From positions 1 through 53,739 of the forward strand of contig VRUH01000005.1 of NCBI GenBank assembly GCA_019456185.1: a stretch of DNA of 53,739 nucleotides, in the 5' to 3' direction. The position numbers and the translations under genes are program-made. Positions 34,394 through 42,300 of this stretch are shown piece after piece; the first letter of the stretch is position 1; every line of letters starts with the position of its first letter. The notes under the pieces were generated by a model. The model saw nothing but the letters and a program-made list of their open reading frames with translations, did not search any database and was not told the origin of the DNA. The stretch is from Candidatus Glassbacteria bacterium (GTDB taxonomy: Bacteria > Gemmatimonadota > Glassbacteria > GWA2-58-10).

Positions 34394-35593
34394 TTAATCC
34401 AGATAATGGCCCACCTTCTCTTTTGTCAGCAAATCGCGATACAGCCTGTCGATATCCTCCAGCAGCCTGTTCTTGTCGAACAGGGGATACGCTTTGCGGC
34501 GGCCGGCCTCTCCCATCATTTTCCGCCGGCCTGGTTTTGCCAGCAGGTACTGGATGGCATCGGCCAGGGCCCGGTGATCGTTGGACGGCACCAGCAGGCC
34601 GTTGTCACCGTCGAGAATCAGGTCCCGCACACCGCCCACATCGGTGCTGACCACCGGTTTACCGGCAGCCATCGCCTCGATCAGGGCCACCGGAAGTCCC
34701 TCGTTGAAGGAACTCAAGGTAACGATGTCGAGACCGGAATAAATCTTGGTCAGATTATGCTGGAAACCCATGAAGATAACCCTGGATTCCAGGCCCAGTT
34801 CCCTGGTTTTTCTTTCCAGAAAAGCGCGTAACTCTCCGTCGCCGATAATTAAAAAGCGGACATGCTCGTTTTTCGCAGAGATTATCCGGGCCGCCTCGAG
34901 AAAACAGACGTGATTTTTGATCGGCACCAGCCTCGCGACAATACCTACGAGCAGCGTACCGGTTTCGAGCTCAAGTTCCCGGTGCAACTGATCGGGCTCT
35001 GCGTCGGATTTCACGAACGGCTTGAGATCAAGCCCCAGGGGCACGGAGACAATCTTGTCGGAATCGGCGATCTTATAGTCGATTATTTCCCGCCGCTGAT
35101 GCTCTCCTACGGTTATGATGACATCGGTGAATTTAGCCAACAGCCTTTCCAGCCACAAGTAAAATTTGGTCTGGAAGTAGCCGAAATAGCTGTGAAATAC
35201 GTGTCCGTGGAAAGTGTGGATGATCACGGAGACGCCGGTCAGCTTGGCGGCAATCCGGCCCAGAGTTCCGGCTTTGGCGGTATGGGTATGGACTATGTCG
35301 GGCTGTTCGCGGCGGATCAGCCGGATCAGATTTATCAGCGCCTTGATATCGTCCCGGAAGAAGATTTCCCGCCCCAGGGCTTCGATCACGATCGGGTGGA
35401 CGTTTTTCACTTCGGCCAGGTCGTTCATGTTGCCCTCGGCCGGCGATTCGCGTCCGGTCACGAGCCGACTGACATAGTTCGCCGGGTCAAGCTCGCTGTT
35501 GAGGATAATCACATGCAGGGCCGGGCCGCCGATATTGAGCCGGGCGATTATCCTCAGGATTTTAATTTTGCGTTTCTCGGCCATCTTGACCAT
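34394..35593 (-). CDS. Family-4 glycosyltransferase
   Basis: A 399-residue cytoplasmic or membrane-associated GT-B enzyme. The N-terminal half has the acceptor-side pattern ILRIIARLNIGGPALHV and DIVHTHTAKAG; the C-terminal half has the donor-binding pattern LVPIKNHVCFLEAA, the E-x7-E motif SSFNEGLPVALIEAMAAGKPVVSTDVGG (Glu, short quote FNEGLPVALIEAMA). These define retaining GT4 enzymes. An upstream start at 35620 is open, but the ATG at 35593 has GGAG nine bases before it. It adds one sugar of the glycan; donor and acceptor unknown. Confidence 0.9.
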   Translation of the reverse strand: MVKMAEKRKIKILRIIARLNIGGPALHVIILNSELDPANYVSRLVTGRESPAEGNMNDLAEVKNVHPIVIEALGREIFFRDDIKALINLIRLIRREQPDIVHTHTAKAGTLGRIAAKLTGVSVIIHTFHGHVFHSYFGYFQTKFYLWLERLLAKFTDVIITVGEHQRREIIDYKIADSDKIVSVPLGLDLKPFVKSDAEPDQLHRELELETGTLLVGIVARLVPIKNHVCFLEAARIISAKNEHVRFLIIGDGELRAFLERKTRELGLESRVIFMGFQHNLTKIYSGLDIVTLSSFNEGLPVALIEAMAAGKPVVSTDVGGVRDLILDGDNGLLVPSNDHRALADAIQYLLAKPGRRKMMGEAGRRKAYPLFDKNRLLEDIDRLYRDLLTKEKVGHYLD

Positions 35594-35639
35594 TTCAGCG
35601 CACTCCGGGTGTGGTAACAAGTTCCAGTGTCAACTTGGT

Positions 35640-37523
35640 TCAGAGCCAGCCTTTCCACCAGTACTTTAACATCGCGGCGTATTCATGAAAGATAGCGCCA
35701 AGCTGGGAAAACCGATCCCCGTCGGGATGAAAAAAGACACTCTCCGGCGGCGGGACAACCCTCAGTGAATCCGGAGTGACTCCGGGCAGGCGGAGCTTTT
35801 GCAGCTGAGTGTCGAGCAGCAGCCGTGTCCTGCGCGAATTGTACAGCCCGGTAACAACCAGAGCGGATTTGAAGCCTGTCTTGGACATAATCTCCAGACA
35901 ATTCCGAACGTTTTCGTAATTATTGGCCGCCAGCGGGTCCAGGATAATATCGGTTTCACTCACACCCTGGGCAGAGGCGACCTTGCGCATATCCTCGGCA
36001 TCGCGGCGGGAGAGCTGCTGATAACCACTGGAAAAGACGATTTTATCGGCGAGTCCTCTCTCGTAGAGTTCGGCAGCCCAGCCCGCCCGCTCGAACGTGC
36101 TGCTGCCCGGACTGCCGGTTTCACCGACTCCGCCGCCGAAGACAAGGATGACCTCACTGGACGTTACCGGACCTGTGGCCACCAGCGGAGCGCCCAGCCA
36201 GCGGACAGTCGAGCTGGAGGTTATCAGCAGCCAGAGCACAAGCAGGGAGGCGGCGATAGTGAGAAACTGGCGCCGTCGTGAGTGGCTTACTGCGGCAAGG
36301 CGTTCCAGCCAGCCGGTGTCGTCACCTGGCCTGACCTCTTCGATTCTCCGCTCGATAAGCGAGCACATCTGTTCCAGACTGTTTTCCCAGCCGGCCTCGC
36401 GCGCGAGTTCAATCCGGCGCCGACGAAGCTTCAGTTCCTCTTCACCCGAGAGCGCGGCGAGTTTGCGTTCGATCAGCCGGGCCAGCTCCTCGGCGTCGCG
36501 GCCGATTTCCACGACGCCGGAATGCTCACCGGCAAACAACTTCATCTCTTCAATCGGAGTGCTTACCACCGGCAGCCCCATCGCCAGATATTCATTGAGC
36601 TTGGTGGGGTGGACATATTGAGTGTAATCGGTAAGCCGGTAGGGTATCAGTCCGATATCGAATCCCTTGAGATAGCGCGGAAGCTGATCGTGGGGACGTG
36701 CGCCTGTCAGGTGGACATTGGGTATGGACCGGAGTCCGGCCATCGATTCCTGCTCCGGGCCGATCAGGACGAGCTGGACCCGGGGCAGCCGTTCGGCAAG
36801 GGAGGCCAGCAGATCGATATCCAGCCAGCGGTGCAAACCACCGATATAGCCGATCCGCGGCCGGGGAATGGATTCCAGGTCCTCCGGCGTGCCCGAGGAA
36901 GGGTCCTCACGCACTCCTGCGAAAAATTGATAATCCACCGTAAACGGGTATTTATGCACATTAGGATTGTGTGGCCTGCAATGGGCGGCCAGTTTTTCAC
37001 TGGTTACCAGCACGAGGTCGGCCAGTTTGATCATCTCGCGTTCGCTGGCTTCGATTTTGCCGGCGGCGGGACTTGAATGGCGGAAACTGTCGATACAGTA
37101 ATAAATCAGCAGTTTGTGCGGGATATGCTCGATAACCTCCATGGTCAGGCGGCTGGGCAGGAATGTCCAGACTATCGGATCGCTGAAACGCTGCGACCTG
37201 AACCACGAGTTGAGTACCCCGCTCATCATCCGGCGGTTGATCCAGCGGGCGATACGGCTGTGAGGCAAGGGAAGGACCAGGGGGCTGAAAATATAGAGAT
37301 TATCGGCTTGACGGCGGAATCCGCGATAGCTTTTCCACCAGTTCACCAGCCGACGGCGCATTCGTCCCAGATCGGAGGGCCGCGGAGCGCGAACCCCGGT
37401 GTTTTCCACATAGAGCACCCGGTTGCCCGCCGCCGCCAGGCGCTGCATGATTTCCTGGTGGCCCTGCCAGTTGAAATCCCAGTCTATCGAGGAGAAACAG
37501 ATTATGTCCCGGCCGTTAAGCAT
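35640..37523 (-). CDS. Family-4 glycosyltransferase fused to a membrane helix and DUF218/YdcF domain
   Basis: A 627-residue two-domain protein. Residues 1-400 are a GT4-like glycosyltransferase (ICFSSIDWDFNWQGHQEIM at the start; donor side RIGYIGGLHRWLDIDLL and LNEYLAMGLPVVST near 310-320). A single membrane helix follows at about 420-436 (LTIAASLLVLWLLI). Residues about 455-600 are a DUF218/YdcF/SanA/ElyC-like domain (VILVFGGGVGE, IVFSSGYQQLSRRDAEDM, AANNYENVRN, VVTGLYNSRRTRLLL). With one helix between, the GT domain would be cytoplasmic and the DUF218 domain periplasmic. ElyC/SanA proteins affect the undecaprenyl-phosphate supply and envelope integrity, so this fusion could tie sugar transfer to lipid-carrier handling. 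Codon phase is uninterrupted, so it is a true fusion. Confidence 0.85.
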   Translation of the reverse strand: MLNGRDIICFSSIDWDFNWQGHQEIMQRLAAAGNRVLYVENTGVRAPRPSDLGRMRRRLVNWWKSYRGFRRQADNLYIFSPLVLPLPHSRIARWINRRMMSGVLNSWFRSQRFSDPIVWTFLPSRLTMEVIEHIPHKLLIYYCIDSFRHSSPAAGKIEASEREMIKLADLVLVTSEKLAAHCRPHNPNVHKYPFTVDYQFFAGVREDPSSGTPEDLESIPRPRIGYIGGLHRWLDIDLLASLAERLPRVQLVLIGPEQESMAGLRSIPNVHLTGARPHDQLPRYLKGFDIGLIPYRLTDYTQYVHPTKLNEYLAMGLPVVSTPIEEMKLFAGEHSGVVEIGRDAEELARLIERKLAALSGEEELKLRRRRIELAREAGWENSLEQMCSLIERRIEEVRPGDDTGWLERLAAVSHSRRRQFLTIAASLLVLWLLITSSSTVRWLGAPLVATGPVTSSEVILVFGGGVGETGSPGSSTFERAGWAAELYERGLADKIVFSSGYQQLSRRDAEDMRKVASAQGVSETDIILDPLAANNYENVRNCLEIMSKTGFKSALVVTGLYNSRRTRLLLDTQLQKLRLPGVTPDSLRVVPPPESVFFHPDGDRFSQLGAIFHEYAAMLKYWWKGWL

Positions 37524-37530
37524 GAGTCGC

Positions 37531-38076
37531 TCATTTTCCTGATACCAGGAGCAGCAGGGCCGACAGTATCAGGCCCAGCGCCAAGCCTGCGCCGATCCCG
37601 GCGTAGGCGCTCGCCGAAGGAAACAACGCCAGCAGGATGAACCTGACCGGGTAATAGGCGCTCACAAACAGCAGAATGACCGCCGTGGCCTGACGCCGCA
37701 CCGCAAGCCTGTCACTCGATCGAATCGCCAGCAGGTTGGCTGCCAGACGGCTTCCTGACACGGCAGTCAGGTCGGTCAGCCTGGAACAGAGCCGGACAGC
37801 GCGCTGCTTTGCTGCCCTGATCCAGGTCCAGGTAAACGACTTTTCCAGCGTCGCGGAATCGAGCTGGAGCGGCTTGTCGAGGTAATCGCCGACCAGGAAA
37901 ACAGGCATCACTCGCTCCCGGACAAAGATGACCAGAAGGCTGTAACAGAATGTCCGGGAAAGCGCAGCAGGCATTTGTTCCGCAATCTTCCAAAAGCGGC
38001 TGTTTGCCGCCACGCTCTGCAGGACCCTGCAGGTGATCGAGCCATCCAGCAACACGTTTTTATCCGGTATGAACAC
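37531..38076 (-). CDS. Small membrane protein, unknown function
   Basis: A 181-residue protein that I do not recognise. A hydrophobic patch near residues 45-60 (FCYSLLVIFV) and two clear C-terminal membrane helices, about 133-155 (AVILLFVSAYYPVRFILLALF) and 158-178 (AYAGIGAGLALGLILSALLLLV), suggest an inner-membrane protein with a 100-residue basic, partly helical cytoplasmic part (WTWIRAAKQRAVRLCSRL). It is packed between the DUF4330-like gene (23 bases) and the GT4-DUF218 fusion (7 bases), so it probably works with them in polymer export or assembly. It could also be a diverged O-antigen ligase/polymerase fragment, but it is too short for that. Confidence 0.65.
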   Translation of the reverse strand: MFIPDKNVLLDGSITCRVLQSVAANSRFWKIAEQMPAALSRTFCYSLLVIFVRERVMPVFLVGDYLDKPLQLDSATLEKSFTWTWIRAAKQRAVRLCSRLTDLTAVSGSRLAANLLAIRSSDRLAVRRQATAVILLFVSAYYPVRFILLALFPSASAYAGIGAGLALGLILSALLLLVSGK

Positions 38077-38099
38077 GATTTTATCCCCTGTCGCCGAGC

Positions 38100-39941
38100 C
38101 TAAAACGCCACCAGGGCCGCGCCGAAGCTCCAGCGCCTTGCATTGAAACTAAGTCCGGAACCGACTTTGAGCAGGTTTCCGTTATAAAACATATCGTCGC
38201 CGGCCTGCAAAACCAGCAAGCTGACCTGACAGCGGATATCCCGGCTGGCAGGATGATCGGCGAGCAGGGCCTGACGGCCGTCCGGGCTGGGATAAAGAAT
38301 TTTGGCAGGCTGGTTGGACATTATCCGTTCTATTTTCCAGGAGGGCGGTCTCTCGAGAGAATATTCCTGCTCACCCGGCCTGACCCAGGCCACCAGCTCC
38401 TGGGGCACGTTCCTGAATTCAACCTGGACGGATTGCCAGACAAGCTGTCCGGCTGGCCGCAGTTCACCGGCGTAATGAACAACTCCATTCAGCGGCTGGC
38501 CCAGCAGGGCAAAATTCAGGCTGCGCCCGAAATCGATCTGCTGATTAAAAAAGCGCGGAACACCGCCGGACACCGTGCAGTTAAGTTCCAGGTCCAGAAT
38601 CACACGCCTGAATTCTCTGCCGAACCCCGGCTGACTGCGATATGACAGAGCCGCGGGAGTTCCCAGGGGATCTATATCAAGAACACGATGGATTTCACCG
38701 GCTTGTACGCTGCCCTTAGAGTCGGAGACTTTTAATCCGGCCCTGAGCAGTGGAACAAGCCTGGCCGGCATCGCCTCTATCATTACGCGGACGACAGCTC
38801 TCAACTCCGGCTGGGATTTGCTGAGAATTCCACCGGTCAGGCGGGTGCCCCCGACATCGAATCTCAGCAGGCGATCCGGCTCCAGCCGGGAGCGTCCGAA
38901 ATACAGGCCGCCCTCGGCAAGGCGGCAGCTGAGCCTGATACGGGCGACTTCGAACGCATGCAGCACGTCGCCGCCGGGATCGACCGAACCGCGGCTGAAC
39001 CAGGGGTTGTCGGCCTCGCCGTATGAGACCTTGACAACTGCGCGAGGCAGTTCCTCATCTCCGGAGAGTATCGATTGAACGTCCAGCAGGCTCACCTGGT
39101 CCGGCTCCTTCAGGTAGAACAACATATCAAGTTCAACAGAAGTTTCGGCAGCGGGCATGATCCGGTATTCCTGCCCCAGGTGCTCCACGGTGATAGCGGA
39201 ACCGCTGTTTTCAAGAAATTCAGCCAGCCGGTCGTAATCGGCGGACACAGTCAGTTCGGCTGAGGCAATTACCTGTGTCCGCCGGGATTCAGGCACCGCG
39301 GACAGACGTTCCGCCGGAACCTGAGGATCCACTGACCTGACAGTAAATGCAAGACCGGACATACTGAACAGGCTGTCACCCGGCTCCAGCCCGGCGCCTT
39401 CATTCCCCTGACTCAGCACCAGGGAAGTAAATTCAAGGGACCAGAAGCATTGGCCGCCGTAGGACGGCTTAAACCTTTGTTTTGGCGCTGAGCTGACCAC
39501 CGAGCTGACCACGAAATCCCCCTTGGCCAGCGGGAGAGTATAGGTCGACTGGCGTCTGAAAACATCCATGGTAACGGCTTCGAGTACTGTTTCATAAGTG
39601 CCGGCCTGGAGATCGGCCGGAACGTTGAACAGGACACTGTCACGAACGTTGAATGGGATTTTGCCGTCGAGTAAAACAGTTTTTCCCTTGAACGACTTCG
39701 GGATCAGGTGCAGCCGGGCACTGAGCAGATAGCGCTTGTTATCCAGCTTGACTGTGACTTTTGCGGGTGCGCCGCTGCTTATTTTTGCGGGTCTGATTCC
39801 CAGCGCCTGCAACCGGGGCTGGCTGATTGCCACCCAGGAAGAAATGCCGACGTAAAGCGCGGCCAGTACTCCCAGGATAACAGCCAGGTCAAGCAGGTTG
39901 ATCAGGCCGAACAGGCGTCCCTTCTCGTCGATCAGTTTCAC
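38100..39941 (-). CDS. DUF4330-like membrane-anchored protein with large exported region
   Basis: A 613-residue protein. The first 15 residues (KLIDEKGRLFGLINLLDL) match the DUF4330 opening, followed by one membrane helix at about residues 15-38. The rest is probably periplasmic and beta-rich, with repeated blocks containing F.VRSVDP, LGQEYRIMPA and KVSYGEADNPW that look like internally repeated DUF4330-type modules. A TTG at 39959 has no ribosome site; the GTG at 39941 has GGAGAG seven bases upstream, so 39941 is chosen. DUF4330 proteins often accompany polysaccharide export genes. Its length is about three times that of standard DUF4330 proteins. Confidence 0.7.
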   Translation of the reverse strand: MKLIDEKGRLFGLINLLDLAVILGVLAALYVGISSWVAISQPRLQALGIRPAKISSGAPAKVTVKLDNKRYLLSARLHLIPKSFKGKTVLLDGKIPFNVRDSVLFNVPADLQAGTYETVLEAVTMDVFRRQSTYTLPLAKGDFVVSSVVSSAPKQRFKPSYGGQCFWSLEFTSLVLSQGNEGAGLEPGDSLFSMSGLAFTVRSVDPQVPAERLSAVPESRRTQVIASAELTVSADYDRLAEFLENSGSAITVEHLGQEYRIMPAAETSVELDMLFYLKEPDQVSLLDVQSILSGDEELPRAVVKVSYGEADNPWFSRGSVDPGGDVLHAFEVARIRLSCRLAEGGLYFGRSRLEPDRLLRFDVGGTRLTGGILSKSQPELRAVVRVMIEAMPARLVPLLRAGLKVSDSKGSVQAGEIHRVLDIDPLGTPAALSYRSQPGFGREFRRVILDLELNCTVSGGVPRFFNQQIDFGRSLNFALLGQPLNGVVHYAGELRPAGQLVWQSVQVEFRNVPQELVAWVRPGEQEYSLERPPSWKIERIMSNQPAKILYPSPDGRQALLADHPASRDIRCQVSLLVLQAGDDMFYNGNLLKVGSGLSFNARRWSFGAALVAF

Positions 39942-40000
39942 GGTGCGGCTCTCCGACAAGGTTAAAGCTTGAAGGCTATTCCGGCACGATTTATCCAGTG

Positions 40001-41080
40001 CTATCCGGCAGCTTCCCGGATAATCCGGAGCAATCGTGGCTGGACAGCCTGGAGGCTGAAATTCTCCTCGATCACACTGCGTCCGGCGGTTCCCACCGCG
40101 CTGCGCAGCTCCGGATCACCGGCGAGGCGGATAATAGTTTCAGTCCATTCGTTTTCGTCACCGGGCAGAAAACCTGTTTTCCCGTGGGTTATCAGATCAA
40201 GATTCATGCCCACAGGGCTGCATACCGCCGGAACGCCGGCGGCCATGTATTCGATAGCCTTGAACGCGCACTTGCCTCGGGTCCACTGGTTGTCCGGCAT
40301 CGGCATGATCCCGATATCGAAACGCTGAAGTTCCGAAACCTCGGTATCCATACTCCAGGCAACACATTCCACGCCGGCGGGCCACGGTTCGGGCAGGCTC
40401 CCCCCCACGATTCGAAGCCGCGCTTCGGGGATACGTTCGATCACCCGCTGCCAGATGTCGATGAACGGCGCCAGAAAATCGATCGTGGTCGCACTGCCGA
40501 TCCAGCCGACAACCACCGCCTCCTGAGCGCTTCGGCTGCGCGCCGGACGGAAGACCTCTGTATTAACCACTGTCGGGACAATTTCCACACGTCCCGCCCC
40601 GGAGCGCCTGGCGAAGTCGGCCAGGTAGCTGTTGCCCGCGATTGTCAGGCTGCTCATCCGCACAACCGCGGCGGTCTTGCCCGGGCATTTCAGCCGGGCG
40701 AACAGACGGTTCGAGCGCGCGGCGTTGGGCAGAAAAACCGCATCATCGAAATCGTAGATATACGGTTTGCCCAGCAGGCGAAGGCAGCGTTCGAACCAGG
40801 CCGGACCCACCGGGAAGCTCTCGCGGTGGATGAATACCATATCGTAGGCCAATGCACGCCACAAATCAAGCAGTCGGTTGACAGCGCAGCCGAGTCCGAG
40901 CAGTAATTTGCGGAAAACTTTTCCCTCACGGTAGAGAATTCGCCACAAGGCCTGGCTGTAAAACGGCCGGACCCTGGCGCCGATACCCTCCTTCTCAAGT
41001 CCGGGCAGGAATTGAAGTACCCTGAACCTGTTACTGGCCCCCTGGGGCGGGTAGGGGACGATAAACAGGATATTTTTCAT
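40001..41080 (-). CDS. Family-4 glycosyltransferase
   Basis: A 359-residue GT-B glycosyltransferase. It starts MKNILFIVPYPPQGASNRFR, a pattern common in exopolysaccharide GT4 enzymes. YDFDDAVFLPN is the family's acceptor-side motif; the donor side has VVVGWIGSATTIDFL and CAFKAIEYMAAGVPAVCSPVG with the expected Glu spacing (short quote KAIEYMAAGVPAV). Its ATG overlaps the stop of the upstream glycosyltransferase gene (ATGA, 41077-41080), so the two enzymes probably act consecutively. Confidence 0.9.
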   Translation of the reverse strand: MKNILFIVPYPPQGASNRFRVLQFLPGLEKEGIGARVRPFYSQALWRILYREGKVFRKLLLGLGCAVNRLLDLWRALAYDMVFIHRESFPVGPAWFERCLRLLGKPYIYDFDDAVFLPNAARSNRLFARLKCPGKTAAVVRMSSLTIAGNSYLADFARRSGAGRVEIVPTVVNTEVFRPARSRSAQEAVVVGWIGSATTIDFLAPFIDIWQRVIERIPEARLRIVGGSLPEPWPAGVECVAWSMDTEVSELQRFDIGIMPMPDNQWTRGKCAFKAIEYMAAGVPAVCSPVGMNLDLITHGKTGFLPGDENEWTETIIRLAGDPELRSAVGTAGRSVIEENFSLQAVQPRLLRIIREAAG

Positions 41081-42300
41081 CGCCTCTTCCCGTCGGTCAG
41101 CCGTTCGTAAAGACCTAAATATTGTTCCACCGCTCCGGCCAGGGAGAAACTTTCCTCCGCGACAGTCCGGCAGCGCGAGGCCGTGTCGGGGTCTTTCAGC
41201 AGTTCCGTAAGCGTCACCGCCGCCGTGCGGTAGGTTTCTTCATCCAGTGAATCGAGCACTACTCCGGTACGGGGGCCGCGGACATGGCGGTCATGGTCGC
41301 CGACCCCTGAGTTGATCACCACCGGGACGCCGCAGGCCAGGCTTTCGGCGAACTTGGTGGCGCATGAGGCCTGTTTGCTGAATGTCGGCCTGATAAAAAA
41401 GATGGAGCAGTCGGCCGCGGCCAGTTTCTCCGGCACACGCTCGTGGGGCACGGTTTCCACGCTGACAGCCGCCAGCGTATCGGGGCCGATCCCCGCGGCT
41501 TCCGCCGAACGCTCCACCATTCCGGGATCGGAACCGGTCAGGATCCGGAATGTGCTGCCGGGCGCCTGCTTCCTGAGCACGGAGAAGAACGCGAGCATCT
41601 GCTCCAGCATGTACCAGCTTCCCAGGCTGCCCAGATAAATCAGCCTTACGTTGTCAACTCCGGATCTTTGCCTCTCCACGGGGAGGAAGCGATCGAGATC
41701 GGCGCAGGTGGGGATCACCGCCACGGGCGGAGAGTCCCCGCGCGCGGCCGGCAGCATATCGCGCTCCAGGATATCCGCCCCCCGGCGCGTCAGCGAGACT
41801 ATCCCGTCGGCGCCGGCGAGCAGCCTGCGCTCGATTGCCTTGAAACTGCGGTAAAGAAGGCCGTCTTTTTTCCAGCCGCCGCCTTCCACCCGCTCATCGG
41901 GCCAGAATCCGCGCATGTCGAACAGAAATTTCGCGCCTGTCCTGCGGCAGGCCGCCAGCGCGATTATCCCGGCGATATAGCTGCGGGCGTGGACCAGGTC
42001 CACGCTCTCGCGTTTCGCCAGTGAGCGGGCCAGTGAAATCCCCCGCAGGATATCCCAGGCGGTGGCCGGCAGGGTTGGTCGGCGATGGTAGGGCAGGGGA
42101 TGCCACCGGACACCGGCCGCGGCCAGTTCCGCTTTTGTTTTTTCGATTGCCCGGGGAGCGGCAAGTTCAGGTTTCTCGAAACTTATCGCCCGGATATTCA
42201 CACCCCGGCGGGCGAGTTCACGGATATAGGGCAGGACCTGGCTTTGGCCCAGCGGGTCCAGCAGTCCGTCGTAACTAATATACATTACCCTGGTAGTCAT
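41077..42300 (-). CDS. Family-4 glycosyltransferase
   Basis: A 407-residue GT-B glycosyltransferase that starts with MTTRVMYISYDGLLDPLGQSQVLPYI, the opening of a well-known polysaccharide GT4 subgroup. VDLVHARSYIAGIIAL and DMRGFWPDERVEG (key piece FDMRGFWPDE) follow; the donor side has LIYLGSLGSWYMLEQM and KFAESLACGVPVVINSGVGDH. The frame is open for 76 codons upstream, but AGGACGG precedes the ATG at 42300, which overlaps the asparagine-synthase stop (ATGA). Coupled to both neighbours. Confidence 0.9.
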   Translation of the reverse strand: MTTRVMYISYDGLLDPLGQSQVLPYIRELARRGVNIRAISFEKPELAAPRAIEKTKAELAAAGVRWHPLPYHRRPTLPATAWDILRGISLARSLAKRESVDLVHARSYIAGIIALAACRRTGAKFLFDMRGFWPDERVEGGGWKKDGLLYRSFKAIERRLLAGADGIVSLTRRGADILERDMLPAARGDSPPVAVIPTCADLDRFLPVERQRSGVDNVRLIYLGSLGSWYMLEQMLAFFSVLRKQAPGSTFRILTGSDPGMVERSAEAAGIGPDTLAAVSVETVPHERVPEKLAAADCSIFFIRPTFSKQASCATKFAESLACGVPVVINSGVGDHDRHVRGPRTGVVLDSLDEETYRTAAVTLTELLKDPDTASRCRTVAEESFSLAGAVEQYLGLYERLTDGKRR

